DNA of 64,000 bases from Brachionus manjavacas. Its lineage: Eukaryota > Rotifera > Eurotatoria > Ploima > Brachionidae. Where the stretch lies: positions 6,572,001 to 6,636,000 of the forward strand of contig JAHQIY010000006.1 in NCBI GenBank assembly GCA_019054805.1, given 5' to 3'. The translations under genes and the position numbers were made by a program. Below the pieces are notes generated by a model that saw only the letters and a program-made list of their open reading frames with translations, was not told the DNA's origin and ran no database searches. Of this stretch, positions 35,223-46,500 are shown in pieces (positions within the stretch are counted from its first letter, which is position 1; each line of letters begins with the position of its first letter).

Positions 35223-35232
35223 ATTATTTATA
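35223..35232 (-). promoter_or_regulatory. TATA box of NUPR1
   Basis: Minus strand GGGTATAAATAATAT, about 55 bp upstream of the NUPR1 start codon, with CCAAACAATGG just upstream. The spacing fits a short 5' leader. Strong TATA boxes are common for stress-induced genes. Confidence 0.55.
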
Positions 35233-35239
35233 CCCATTG

Positions 35240-38188
35240 TTTGGCGCATAATTATTTCAAATTAAGCCTATTGATTTATTTTTCAAACGCAGTTTCGTAT
35301 TTAGAAGTTTGTCCTTGAAGATTAGATAGTGGCTTCTAGGGTTGTGCATGAATCACTCAGAATGAAATGGAGAAAAAAGTTTATGCTAATAAAAAGAGAA
35401 AATAAACTGCGCTGTTAATTGAGCCAAATTAGTCTTGGAGTTTTTAGTCGAAACATTCACAGAGAAATCGATTTTTGGCGTTTTTGCATTCAAAACTCAA
35501 ATTTTAATATTTTATTAATCCCTAAAATAAATTATTCTAAGTTCATGCTTCAAATCTAGTCTTTTAGTCGAAATGACATTTTTTGTTCTTACACTGGCAA
35601 TTAATAAACCTTTCTAAGCTAGAATTATTTATAAAATTTTAAGGATTATTTTTAAAAATTTAAATATACGAAATTGAAATATGGTGTCAAAAAAATTATG
35701 CAAATTTTTTACTCATTTTTTATTCAAATGATAATAATTTTTATTACAACTTGGTTTTAATAACGATATCATGGCTTTTTTTTTACAGCACTCCTTAAAC
35801 ACAAATATTGTCTATCCAAAATAACAAAATTTGTGTATCTTTTAAATAGACTAATTTTTAATTATCTAATTAACTTTTTATATCTTTTGATTTTTTTAAA
35901 TTTGAAAAGAAAAAACCAAAAAATTTCCACTCTTTTAAAGAATTATTTGGCACTGCGGTGTATTTGTGACTATTCGAGATGAATTGTCATTGAAAAAAAA
36001 TTTTAATTCAAAATTAAATTAGTCCTTTTGCATTTAGGACATTTTTTTACTGTAAGAGCCGCGGATCTTTCAAGTTCTTTTTTTTAGAGAAAATTGAATA
36101 AAAATTTAAAAAAAATTCTTTCCAGAATTATTTTTATCTTATATTTGAAAATAAAGTTTTTAAAAAATTCTTATGTTTGATTTGATTGAGTGGCGCTAGA
36201 AATTTTGCTGCTTCAAGAATAGATAACACTGCTTTATTCATCTGCATTTTTGCCCTTTTTTGATTTTAATTAAGATTAAAGTGGTTCTGGAATATTCCAA
36301 TGTCTATTCTGTTATGCAACTAATGGACCTCAATTGCCATTTAGCAAAGAAGAAATGGATCTTTTAAACTTTACTTTACGTAATAACCGGAAAATGTAGC
36401 AAAGAACACAAAACAACAATTTTATGTCAAAAGTGGTTTGAAAATGGAAAACATCTAGGTGTAATGCTAGCAAAGTGAATCATATGACTAAAAATACGTT
36501 CCTTGTTTATATTATAAATTCTAAACAAAAATTTTTTTAATTTTAAGGAAATTCCCATAATTTAATATGAAATTTAATTTGTAAAATTGATATGGTTAAA
36601 TTTATTTAAAATGTCGTTTAGCCTGTTGGTTCAACTTTCTCATTTAAATTAATCTTTTTCTTCAGACTCTGAATAAAAGGCATAATTAGCTTAATCTTCA
36701 ATTTATGTCACAAAAAATAATAATTTTTGATGAGGCTAAAAAACCTTCTTCGGGCACATTGCATTTTTTCTTTAATTTTCAGGAAAATAAAAATGTTTAA
36801 AACAAAAAAAATAATTTTTAATGTTTTTTGATTTTAGATTTGATGGAATAATAAAATCTTAAAAAGTGAACAAAATTTTTGAAAAAAATGCAAACGATGC
36901 ACTAAAAACGGTTGATAATTAATAAAAGAAATAACTCGATGCATTAACACACGGGGTTTTCACTGTTGGAATTTAAACCAATGTTAAAAAAGAGAACCAA
37001 CAATACCAGTCTAATAGAAAGTATAATTATGGCACCATCATCACTTAAATCAATCAATAATCTATGGAAAGATACTTCGAGAATTTTCGAAAATACCAAG
37101 AGTCATACTTAAACTCAACAAATAAAGTTTTTCTTCATATTTGTATATTTATTTTTGTTGTCAAAAAGTTGAAAAATCTTTCTTTAATTATTTTAAAAGC
37201 CAATTGGTTTAGATAGATTATAAAATAAATATAATATTTAATTAGTCATTTTTGGGACACAAAATAAAAATAATCACACGTAATCAAAGTAATCATCATT
37301 CAAAAATGGTTTAAGTTTTGTCTAAATAATTTGAATCTTAGGTAAATTTTCAGAAAAAATTATGGGTTTAACTTTCATCAAAAAAAGCTAGAACTTCTAA
37401 ATATCTTACTAAATTTTGAAACCAAAAAGAAAGGAGCTGAAAATTATTAATTTGAAAAATATATTTGTTTATATTTGCATAATTTGTCATAACAAGTTTT
37501 TTTTTTATTTAAAAAATTTTAAAAATTATTAACTTGATCTTTGACAGCTGTTTCAAAAGCGAGCATTGAACGCTCGAGTTTATTTATTTATTGAATTGAA
37601 TTAACCTCCTTTAAGGAGAAGTAAAAAAATAAAAAAGAGAAAATTTCTTTTTTATCTTTTAGTAAAAAATAAAATAAAATTTTTTGTGTTTTTGTGTTTT
37701 TTTAAAAAATGAAAAATTATTATTTTTATAATTTTATTACCTAGAAATAAAATTATAAAAATAAAAAGGAACTAGAAAAAGGCATGAAAGTTAGAAAGCA
37801 AGAAAACTTGGACCAGAATTCATGAATTTCTTCTATTTTGAATTAGCTCATTTAAGAGAGCTTTGTAATGTTTAAATTTTAAATTGCAAAGACATAGCCT
37901 AATTGAATCAGATATACCATCATTACAAATCAGAATAATCTTTAAGTTGGTTTATATTTACTTTAATTTTTGAGGTTTCAATTTTAAAGTACTTGGATAT
38001 AAGTACCAAATAAAGCATTTAACATAACTGTTTGCTAAAAACACAGGACAATAAAAATTGAATTGAATTTTTTTTTCATAATAAGTTTGGAATGATTAAA
38101 ATTATTTTTTAATTTTGATATTTAGAAAAAATAATCAATTTTAAATAAAATATTCAAACTGAACTTTTTCATAATAAAAATTAACTTA
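35240..38188. other. Intergenic, 2.9 kb
   Basis: Mostly AT-rich. A short open run at about 36398-36480 (CSKEHKTTILCQKWFENGKH) and another at about 36945-37110 (ending WKDTSRIFENTKSHT, then AATAAA) may be relics or a terminal exon; neither is assigned. At 37570-37620 there is a minus-strand LINE tail: hairpin CTCCTT-A-AAGGAG followed by AATAAATAAATAAA. Confidence 0.4.
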
Positions 38189-38767
38189 TCAAAGTTTTCT
38201 TTTTAATTTTCGAATTTTCTTTCTCTTTTTTTCAATTTTTCTTTCCAATTTATTTTCCTCCCAATAAAATTGGTTGGACATATTCGAAATTTGAGTGTTG
38301 CAATCATCACAATATCTCTGGTACCTTCTTATTTCACCTGAATAATCATTGATTTGAATTTGAACAGAATCAATATTGAGCTTTAAGTTTTCGTTATCAT
38401 TTTTTTTTTGGTCAAGTATCTGAGAAAATCGTTTCAAATCTCTCGTTAATTGCCAATCTTTGCTCTCGAATTCTTCGTTTTCTTTCATCAGTGATTTAAG
38501 ATGATCATCTTTCACTCGGAGGTCTTTAGTTTGCTGCCCTATTGAGCTATTCAGCTTTGAATATTCGACTTGGTTATTTCGTTTAAAAGCTTCTAATGTT
38601 TGTCTTTGATCTTTTATTTGCATTTCGATTTTGACTAACTCATCACAAGCAATTTGATCCTCTTTTCTTATTTGACTTATTCCTTTATTCAGTCTTTGAA
38701 TTTCTTCTTTTAATTTAGAAATGCTTTGTTCTTGGCACAAGTTGTCTTGAGGAGAATCTAATCTCAT
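38189..38767 (-). CDS. Coiled-coil protein, 192 aa
   Basis: Not recognised. MRLDSPQDN then an almost continuous coiled coil (about residues 15-190) with regular Leu/Ile heptads, one Cys pair (CDDC) near residue 153, and a highly basic C-terminus (KIEKKRKKIRKLKRKL). It lacks membrane segments. The ATG directly follows TTTTTTTAG, a splice acceptor, suggesting a 5' UTR intron or spliced-leader addition. It is divergent from the 39479 gene 711 bp away; both end in a basic Lys/Arg coil (KRKKIRKLKRKL here, KLEKKREKISDLKDKL there), so they may be distant paralogues. Confidence 0.75.
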   Translation of the reverse strand: MRLDSPQDNLCQEQSISKLKEEIQRLNKGISQIRKEDQIACDELVKIEMQIKDQRQTLEAFKRNNQVEYSKLNSSIGQQTKDLRVKDDHLKSLMKENEEFESKDWQLTRDLKRFSQILDQKKNDNENLKLNIDSVQIQINDYSGEIRRYQRYCDDCNTQISNMSNQFYWEENKLERKIEKKRKKIRKLKRKL

Positions 38768-39050
38768 CTAAAAAAATGAAGTTAAAGTTTTTTTGAAAAA
38801 AAAAACACATCAAGAAAGATTCGACAAAGATTTTGCCAAATTTTTTTATCTAATTTTTCGCTTTAAAAAATATCTAATAATTTAAAACAATTTGTTTAAG
38901 AAAAATTTATCAATATCATATCGTTTATTATATATATATAAATATTTATGCATGCGTTGATAAAAAGAGATTGTTAAATTATAAAACTTTTTTAATCACA
39001 TCTACTAATAAAAAATACGATTTATTATTTTGAGAAATAAAAAGAAAGTT

Positions 39051-39337
39051 CATTTGAAACAAAATTTATTTATTAATTGTGAAAAAGACATTTGCTTTTA
39101 TATTTTTTTTTCTTGGTTAAATTCCGAAACAAAAAACCTTTTTTCCTAAAATTAAATTATTTTGAATATTTTGATAAAAAAGTTATTAAATTAATTTATG
39201 CCAAATATTATGTGTTCTGTTTTTTTGGGAAAATTTCCAAACTTAAAATACTTTATTAACAACTATTTTATCAAAATATTAAAAATAATTTAATTTGTCT
39301 TTTTCACAATTAATAAATAAATTTTGATTCAAATTGG
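39051..39337. mobile_element. MITE-like inverted-repeat element between the divergent coiled-coil genes
   Basis: Arms 39051-39090 and 39296-39337 are nearly perfect complements (AAAATTTATTTATTAATTGT then GAAAAAGACA on the left). Weaker inner pairing follows (TTATTTTGAATATTTTGATA with its complement). About 287 bp, no coding sequence. No clear target duplication is seen. It lies in the shared promoter interval of 38189-38767 and 39479-40270. Confidence 0.8.
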
Positions 39338-39478
39338 TTTGCATGAATTGAAATCAATTTCACAAAACCAAAAAGCAAATTATTATTTTTCAACTGAAAT
39401 CTTGTTCATTTTTATAAAATTTGTTTGTTAAATTTATTTTTTAAAAATATTTAATTTGCTTGAAAATTGTGTTTTTAG

Positions 39479-40270
39479 ATGAATTATAATTCTAAATTAT
39501 CAGATATAAATCCAGCTAGAGGTCCAAGCTTTTCACAACCTAAACTCTCGGATTTTTCCGTGGCAAACCGTCTTTCAAAACTGAAAATTTCAGAAAACAA
39601 TTCAGCCATTAAAGCCAAGCTTGAAGAAGAATTGAATGCTGCACGGGATTTGGAAAAACAAGAAAAGATTAAACTGAGCAATACTTTAAACAAGCTAAAT
39701 TCAAAACGTCTCATTTTGAATGAACTGAAAGGTGATTACCTCAAAATAAAAAAAGAAGCTAAAATAAAAAATCAAAATTTGGAATTGAACTTAAAAAATT
39801 TGGCAAAAGAGATTCAAGAAAAAAAGGAAAATATCAACTCACTACAAAATCAAATAAATAGCTTGAAAAATCAAACAAGAATAAAGGAGGAAAATGTTAA
39901 AGAGCTAAATCAAAATATTAAGTTTTTAGATGAAAATTTAAGTCATTTAAATGAAAAATATTTTTCAATTAACTTGGAGAAAGAAAACCTTGCTTCGACG
40001 CTTACAAACCTGCAACAAAAATATTCTGGGCTGATTAATTCAATTGAAACTCTTAAAGACGATCACAAAAAAAGATTAAAGCATCTAAATAGAAAACTTG
40101 AAAAAAAACGAGAGAAAATCAGCGATCTCAAAGATAAATTGAGTAGCGACAGTGATTGTGGTACAGTATTTTCGCCACATGTTGATAGTCCCCCTTGTAA
40201 TAGAGGGAATAGCCCTCCTACAATATGGATAGATGACGATGATTATGGTTGGGGTGGTGGCTATTATTAA
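39479..40270 (+). CDS. Coiled-coil protein with Gly/Tyr/Asp-rich tail, 263 aa
   Basis: Not recognised. A disordered N-terminus (MNYNSKLSDINPARGPSFSQ) precedes a long coiled coil (about 40-220), then a Ser/Asp, Pro-containing segment and an acidic-aromatic end (WIDDDDYGWGGGYY). GTTTTTAG immediately precedes the ATG, again a splice acceptor touching the start codon. A decayed, LINE-split copy lies at 32455-33778, showing recent family turnover. The stop codon is followed within 3 bp by a perfect 29-bp hairpin containing AATAAA. Confidence 0.8.
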   Translation: MNYNSKLSDINPARGPSFSQPKLSDFSVANRLSKLKISENNSAIKAKLEEELNAARDLEKQEKIKLSNTLNKLNSKRLILNELKGDYLKIKKEAKIKNQNLELNLKNLAKEIQEKKENINSLQNQINSLKNQTRIKEENVKELNQNIKFLDENLSHLNEKYFSINLEKENLASTLTNLQQKYSGLINSIETLKDDHKKRLKHLNRKLEKKREKISDLKDKLSSDSDCGTVFSPHVDSPPCNRGNSPPTIWIDDDDYGWGGGYY

Positions 40271-40272
40271 AG

Positions 40273-40335
40273 ACATTTTTATATCATCAAATAAAGTAGT
40301 TTGAATAACTACTTTATTTGATGATATAAAAATGT
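40273..40335. terminator. Perfect 29-bp hairpin in the 3' UTR, with AATAAA in the stem
   Basis: Left arm 40273-40301 (starts ACATTTTTATATCATC) and right arm 40307-40335 are exactly complementary, loop TGAAT. The stem contains CAAATAAAGTAG, so an AATAAA polyadenylation signal reads in both directions. It begins two bases after the TAA of the 39479 gene. It may be the gene's polyadenylation region, a MITE remnant, or a small-RNA precursor. Confidence 0.85.
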
Positions 40336-41931
40336 AAATGTAATGTAATAAAAATGTAATGTTTAAAAACATTGTAATCTTAGATAAAATTTTATTTTAA
40401 AACATTGAATTAGCATTTCAATGGTTCTAAATTTTAATTTTTTTATTAAAATATTATATTCTTAAGCTTAAAACGTCAAAATCTAAAAACTAAAATCAAA
40501 ACTCGTTGTGCCATTGGGAATTTTGAAGCAAAAAAGAGCAACCAAAGATTTAAATTAAAGTAATTTTTTTTAACATTCGTACAAAATGTTTAGACTAATG
40601 TTAACATTTTATCCTCCAAATTAAGTCTCTGCAACGATCTTTTTGACCATGTAGTTCATTAAAATTAAATTTCACAGTTTATTTCAGCATTTTTTTCAAA
40701 AATTTTATTGAAAAATCTTTAATTGAAAAAATTATCTTGATTATTAATTATTTTATCTATTTATTTATTTTATTTAAAAGATAGTTTAGGAAAAGGAGAT
40801 TTTCCAGGACAGCTCCGAATGGCATAGCCTTCTTTTCAGTCCTCATGTTAGCAATTTTAATTTTACAAAATTTAAATTAAAAAAAAATAAAAAGATTAGG
40901 AATGTTCTCTGTATATAATTTGTATTTACATTGTTAAGCAAATTTAGCAATGTTCTTGGCAAGCAGGGTATAAGATCGAATGAAGTTTTGTATTTGAGTT
41001 TTTTCTGTTGGTGTTATGTCCTAGATAGTCTAAGGTTCTGCTTTGTAGCATCAAATTTCAAAAATAGTTTGTTTGCCCTTTCATCGATCAGATAAATTTT
41101 TAATTCTTTATGAATTTTTTCGATACAAAATGATAAAAAGAACAGGAAAAAATGTAAAAAAATTGTATAACTTTTTTTCTAAAGGTCTAAACTTATTTTT
41201 GTAAATGCAACATAGTGCAACATTCAAAGTTGCATCAAATATCAAGGCATACTAAATTTGCAGAGATTTTGCACTCCATCAGCAGACTTTTACTGTAGAT
41301 GCAACCTTGAATGTTGCACCATGCTGCATTCACAAAATTTATAAACAAAGTTATTTTATTTTTTTGAACTTTGTTCTGTTCTTTTGTACTGAACCTTCAC
41401 TTGAACAATTATTTTATTGTGCAATGTTTTTACGTAAAATAAACGTAAGATGAACAGAACCTTTAAAAGATTATGCTACATCGTAAATCCTAAAAATCAA
41501 GCTATGATATATTATTAGTGATCAATTCTTTATTTACTCAATTGTTCATGATAAAACTATTTTGAATCGTTCAGGTATTTTTTCAAAAAAAATAAAAATC
41601 CGTCATTTTTGTAAAAAAAATACCCATTTTGCATATTACGTAAATAATTAAAATTCCAATGATCATGCCAATACTGTGATTCAATAGTACAAAAGAATGA
41701 CTGAGTAATGAAGAAATTGAAAAACTTTTAGACACCTTTGTTTCAGTAAAAATAATGGTTTAAATTATTCTTTAGTGTAATTACAAATTCAGATAAAAAG
41801 ATTTTGAAATTGTAACAAAATTAATAAAATTAATATTAAATTTTTTAAAAAATTTTAAATTCTAGACTAGGGAGATTTTAAGCATGGTCTTTGTTTATTT
41901 TTGGTAATATCATTTAGTCATGTTTTAGAGG
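40336..41931. other. Intergenic with a LINE tail and relics
   Basis: At 40755-40825 a minus-strand tail of AAATA units follows a hairpin (GGAAAA/TTTTCC), a likely LINE 3' end. At about 40935-41120 the minus strand holds a run KFDATKQNLRLSRT that may belong to the same dead element. An inverted repeat lies at 41197-41337 (separate entry). The rest is AT-rich. Confidence 0.45.
41197..41337. mobile_element. Short inverted-repeat element, 40-bp arms
   Basis: Left arm 41197-41236 (TTTTGTAAATGCAACATAGT...) pairs with right arm 41298-41337 with about five mismatches; the inner flank has the related words TTTGCAGAGATTTTGCACTC. Total about 141 bp, no coding sequence. Confidence 0.65.
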
Positions 41932-43609
41932 ATGAACGAAAAATGCGCTTTATTTGACCTTGAGCCTTACACAATTATTCGGAATAATCATATGACAAAT
42001 GATGCAAGTCGACCAATTAATGGAAAAATCCATGTTAAATTTGATCAAAGAGAAAATTTTTTTGTCTTATTATTTTATGATGAAGAGAAAAAACTTATTA
42101 ATCTAAAGCTAAAAAAACAAGAAATTAAAAGTGAAAGAGAGCTCATCTCATTATTAGTTGAAAAAAAATACATTTTCGATCGTAAATTGTTTCTTGATAA
42201 GTTTCAAAATTTCATCCAACAACTTCCAGATAAAGATCTCACAACTGACACAAAATTATACGTTCAAAAGTTGGAAGAATTAAGCGAACTAGAAATTGAT
42301 GACGATGTTGATTCTGCTCAAATCGAGGAGTTGAGTGCATTTCGAAAGAAAATAGTCGAAAGCGTGAAGAATTCATGCTTGGTAAATCAAGAACAGTTTA
42401 CTTTTGATCCTAGATCTATTCATGGACATGAAATGTTAATGAAAAGAATGCATGACCTATCGTTGCATATTTTGAAGTTGAAAGAAGAAAATGAGAACTA
42501 TGAAATTTATTTTGAAGCTTTAGGTTTTAAGAAAGAAGTCAGATCCAAAATTGTTTCATATCTAACCAACACATTAAATGCTAAACCAAGTATAGAAAAA
42601 AAATTAGCACGAGACTTAATCAATGCATCAATTGAGTCTAATTTTGTGCCGGAAGAAGGCTGTAAAGACTTGGAGAGTGTAATTGGAGAGTTAAATTTTA
42701 ATGAAGACTTTAAAAAACAAATCAAGTCGCTTTGTCGTAAAATCGAAACACATCGAAAAGAGTTCAAGCAAATTTTTAAAAAAGAAGCAAATTTTTATCA
42801 TTAGCGAGGCAATCAAATGTTCTTTCGGATTTAAGTCGCTTAATTTCAATTGTAGACCTAACTAATGAAATTGCCACTGGTGGCAATCGTCTAAGATTAA
42901 CTCAAATAGTCAAATAGTAGCTATTTTAGTTTTTCTGAACGACAAAAGAGGAAAAGCTCACATAAGCGAAATAAGCACTGGTGAAGGAAAAACAACCATC
43001 ATTTCTTGTTTGGTCGCCATTAAAGTACTGCAAGGATACAATGTCCATGTAATAACATCAAATAATGTACTAGCCGAGGAGGCTGCCAAGGATAGGGAGA
43101 AATTTTATCAGCTGTTGGATATTAGCGTTTCGCATAACATAGACTTGAACAAAAGTGAGAAAGGCACAAAAAAATGCTATCAAAGCCAAGTTGTTTATGG
43201 AAGCATGGCAAATTTTCAGTTCGATTGGCTGAGACATAATGCAAAGCAACAATGCACAATGGGCTCGACTGACTACGCCAAAACATGGGTTATTCTAGAT
43301 GAAATTGATAGTTTGATCATAGATCAAGGCAGCCATAATGCTTGACTATCGCAACAGTTTCCCGGAATGGACTGTTTGCGTTATGTTTACATTAATATTT
43401 GGATGAGGCTAGAAGACAAAGAAAGAGAGGTCTATAAATGTTTATGCCAAAAACTAGAAGAAAAGGCGGAACAATTGAGGCTAACCAAGATCGATAATTT
43501 TTCAAAGCAAAAAGAGTTTGATGATTATAAAAAGAATCTAACTGAAAAGGTGTTTGATAAAATTCGAGATAAATTGTTTGAAGAAAAAAACTCCGCGCCA
43601 TTTATCTGA
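41932..43609 (+). pseudogene. SecA-like DEAD-domain protein, N-terminal half, broken
   Basis: The eukaryotic members of this family carry a domain like the bacterial translocase ATPase SecA; their role is unknown. 41932-42804 encodes a helical N-terminal region (290 aa), then the frame shifts. A bridging segment follows (ARQSNVLSDLSRLISIVDLT ... GGNRLRLTQIV). Then 43010-43345 gives the ATPase core: ISEISTGEGKTT (Walker A, like SecA TGEGKT), HVITSNNVLAEEAA, VVYGSMANFQFDWLRHN (SecA: YGTNNEFGFDYLRDN) and WVILDEIDSLIID (DEAD-type Walker B, SecA: DEVDSILIDE). A TGA interrupts at 43343-43345 and the same frame continues to 43609. At least two frameshifts plus one stop: a pseudogene. The start follows a TTTTAG acceptor. 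Confidence 0.85.
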
Positions 43610-43934
43610 AATATTGTATTCCTTTTTTTAAAAAACTTTGAATAATAAATTTGGTATATAAGAATTTTTAATCGATTAAAGATCAATTTTTTTTCCTTTT
43701 ATATCTCGAAGAGCCCATATTTCCTGTTTTTACCGAGATTTTTTCAAATGATTTTTTGAAATTCCTTGTAAAAATATATTAGTATATTCCATGTTAAACT
43801 TTGTAGATCTAACTGTTTAATTCAAAAAAAAAAGTATTATATAAAATTATTATTTAATAAAAAAAATAATTTTTTAAAAGGTTATTTTAAAAAAAGAAAA
43901 ACACTGAAATATATCAATTTAATTTTTTCGATAT

Positions 43935-44311
43935 CTTGAAGTTGATGATCAATTCTAAATGTCATTTCAATTCAAAGAGTTCATCTTAGAATATGAAAAT
44001 TAATCTTTGATTTTATTTAAATAATTGTAATGTAACATGCTTTATATGTTATATAGATTTAGAAAACCAAAAAATATTTAAAAAACAATTTCTCAATCCA
44101 TTGATAAAATCGATTTTTAAATTTAAACTTATAAACTCACTTTTTGTAAAGTTTATTTTGAATTTTTATTTCAAATGTATTTGTATCTAGCATTCAAAAT
44201 TAAATTAAAAAATAATTCAAAAATTAAATTCCAAATAAGTTATAAAATGAAAATAAACTTTACAAAAATCAATAAATGTCTTTTAGAATTGATCTTCAAC
44301 TTCAAGGTGCC
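43935..44311. mobile_element. MITE family 1, copy 2
   Basis: Ends are CTTGAAGTTGATGATCAATT and its complement (AATTGATCTTCAACTTCAAG). The inner arm contains TAAACTCACTTTTTGTAAAG, shared with the TAO kinase intron 3 copy (9482-10016). Both copies end in (A)TGCC. About 377 bp, no ORF. Confidence 0.75.
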
Positions 44312-44830
44312 ATCTATTCATTTCCCATTCGTTTAATCAAATTCTCATTATTTGATCTTAAATCATTGAGTCTTTTTACAAAAGTTGACAGATTTAATAA
44401 AAAATTTTCATGAATAAAACAAATAAAATAAGGAAATTTACATTAGTAAAACTAAACAAAATTTGAATTTCCTTAAAAATTAATTTTTTTAGTAAAGATA
44501 GAAAAGAATTCAAGTGAACAAATTGACTTGACTTAATATTTGTGTATTGTGAATCTCTTTAATTCCAAAGCAAACCAATATTTTAAAACTCAATTTTAAA
44601 AAGTAAATCTAAAAATTCTTCTATCTTGTGTTGATAATTTCAATGTTTATTTTTCTGAAGGCTCTAAAATTTTAATTTTTAATTAAAAAATACAATCTTT
44701 GTTCTAAAAATAAATTTAAATTAAAAAATTTATTAAGATCGTTATTATAGATATTTGATAACTTTTTGCTAATTTATAGTTTTTTTATGCTTATTTTGAA
44801 AAAACAGAAAAGAGTAGAGTAATTGTTAAA
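44312..44830. other. AT-rich spacer between MITE and LINE-E
   Basis: No gene or element recognised; lies inside the broken SecA-like locus. Confidence 0.5.
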
Positions 44831-44834
44831 ATAC

Positions 44835-45985
44835 AATAATTCTGCTAGATTTTGCGAAAGCATTTGATACTGTTCCGCACAGACGACTAATAGCTAAATT
44901 GAAAGCGTATGGCTTTGATGGTCTGACACTAAAATGGATTGAAGCTTTCTTGAAAAATAGAAGACAACGAGTTGTTCAAGGTGAAATTTTGTCGGATTTT
45001 CGTTGAGATTTTTAGCGGTGTACCACAAGGATCAGTGATTGGTCCACTTTTGTTCGTTTTTTATATCAATGATCTACCAAAAGGAATAGAGAATATTGTC
45101 AAAATGTATGCAGATGATACAAAAATATTCTCGCAAACGGTATCAGAAATAAGCGCAGTGAAACTTCAATCAGATTTAGATTTAATTTTCAAGTGGACTC
45201 AAGATTGGCTTCTTCTCTTAAACACATCAAAATGTGTGGTCATGCATTACGGTCATTAAAACAAAGAATTCACTTATTTTATTAATGGTAAACAGTTATC
45301 AACGTCTGAAACCGAAAGAGATCTTGGAGTTATCTTCAATACAAATCTCAAATGGAAAAATCAAGTGATAGAGGCTACAAACAAAGCAAATCAAATGTTG
45401 GGACGCATCATGAAATCATTCGCTCGTTTTGATTGTAAGTTATTTAGATCATTGTATTTAACTTTTGTTCGTCCTCTTTTGGAATTTGCTGTGCCTGTAT
45501 GGTCTCCATTTCTTAAGTCGGATTGCGAGAATCTTGAGAGGATTCAACGCAGAGCTACGAAATTTGTTTCTTCAATTAGAAACAAACCGTATGAAAGCAG
45601 ATTGAAGGCTTTAAACATTCCAAATCTGGTGGAAAGAAGAAAAAGAGGTGATCTAATTCAATTATACAAGTTCATGCATGGAATAGAATGGGTTGAAAAA
45701 AGCAACAATTTTAATGTCACCAAAATCCAAGGAAGAGATCACTGCTTCAAATATCACAAAGAAATTTCGAGGCTCCAACATAGAGACAACTTTTTAACAG
45801 AACCGCTACGATATGGAACTCACTGCCAAATCAATTAGTTGAAGCCCCTAATGTTAACAGCTTTAAAGCAGGCATTGATTGCTGGATGAGCAGCAATCAA
45901 TCACATCAGCTGTCGTAGTGTGCCTTATCAGCACACTCACTGGCTAGCCAGCTACAGTCAAAACTACTACTACTACTACTACAAT
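44835..45985 (+). mobile_element. LINE-E: 5'-truncated Jockey/CR1-like LINE with (CTA)n tail
   Basis: Starts within RT: ILLDFAKAFDTVPHRRLIAK, then a stop, GVPQGSVIGPLLFVFYINDL and MYADDTKIF (catalytic YADD intact). The thumb (QSDLDLIFKWTQDWLLLLN, ERDLGVIFNTNLKWKNQV) and the C-terminal domain (VRPLLEFAVPVWSP, ENLERIQRRATKFV) follow. Frame breaks at about 45006, 45259 and 45838. It ends with a CTA microsatellite (45963-45982). It is the best preserved LINE in the window, but truncated and inactive. Confidence 0.9.
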
Positions 45986-46500
45986 AGAATAAAGGTCTTA
46001 AAAATTTTGAATTTTACTGGATTAGTGAAATAGCAAATTCTTATGTTAAAAAATAATTTTCTATTAACTTTGGTTGATAAATTAGGGATAAGTTTTATAA
46101 AATTTATTAAAGCTAATAAACAGATTTCTTTTGTACCTAGGATGTTTTCATTGCCTATTTTGATCTTTAATTTATTTGCAGAAATCATGCAGACAGTTTT
46201 AGGCATTTATCATGGATACTTATTGTTGTATCATCTGAATATTTTTTGATATTTAAATTTTTAAAAAATGTTAAATCATTAACAAAAATAAGAAAAAGGA
46301 GCGGCCTCAAAACTGGTCCCTTCGGTACGCCCAATTTTAATTCTAGAGATTAAGATACTTCACTGCAAATTCTAATTATTTGAGATCTATTTTCAAAATA
46401 GTTTGCAAGAAGGCCTGAAGAATAATTTTCAAAGCCACAATCAAAAAGTTACAAAATTACTAAATTTGAATCTATAACATATAAGGCCTTTCTAAAAAAT
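45986..46500 (-). mobile_element. Decayed LINE RT fragment (minus)
   Basis: The minus strand reads, in order and in shifting frames, DCGFENYSSGLLANYFENRS, GVPKGPVLRPLLFLIFVNDL, and a degenerate YSDDTTISIHD (active site YADD changed to YSDD). It is tail-to-tail with LINE-E. Old and dead. Confidence 0.65.

Noticed and set aside
43010..43345. Bacterial SecA, i.e. contamination or a recent bacterial gene transfer
   Set aside because: The SecA motifs are real, but the surrounding protein, AT bias, neighbouring LINEs and family knowledge fit the eukaryotic SecA-like expansion; there is no bacterial gene context.
46043..46249. Plus ORF of 68 codons with hydrophobic residues
   Set aside because: It is the opposite strand of the decayed reverse transcriptase at 45986-46500.
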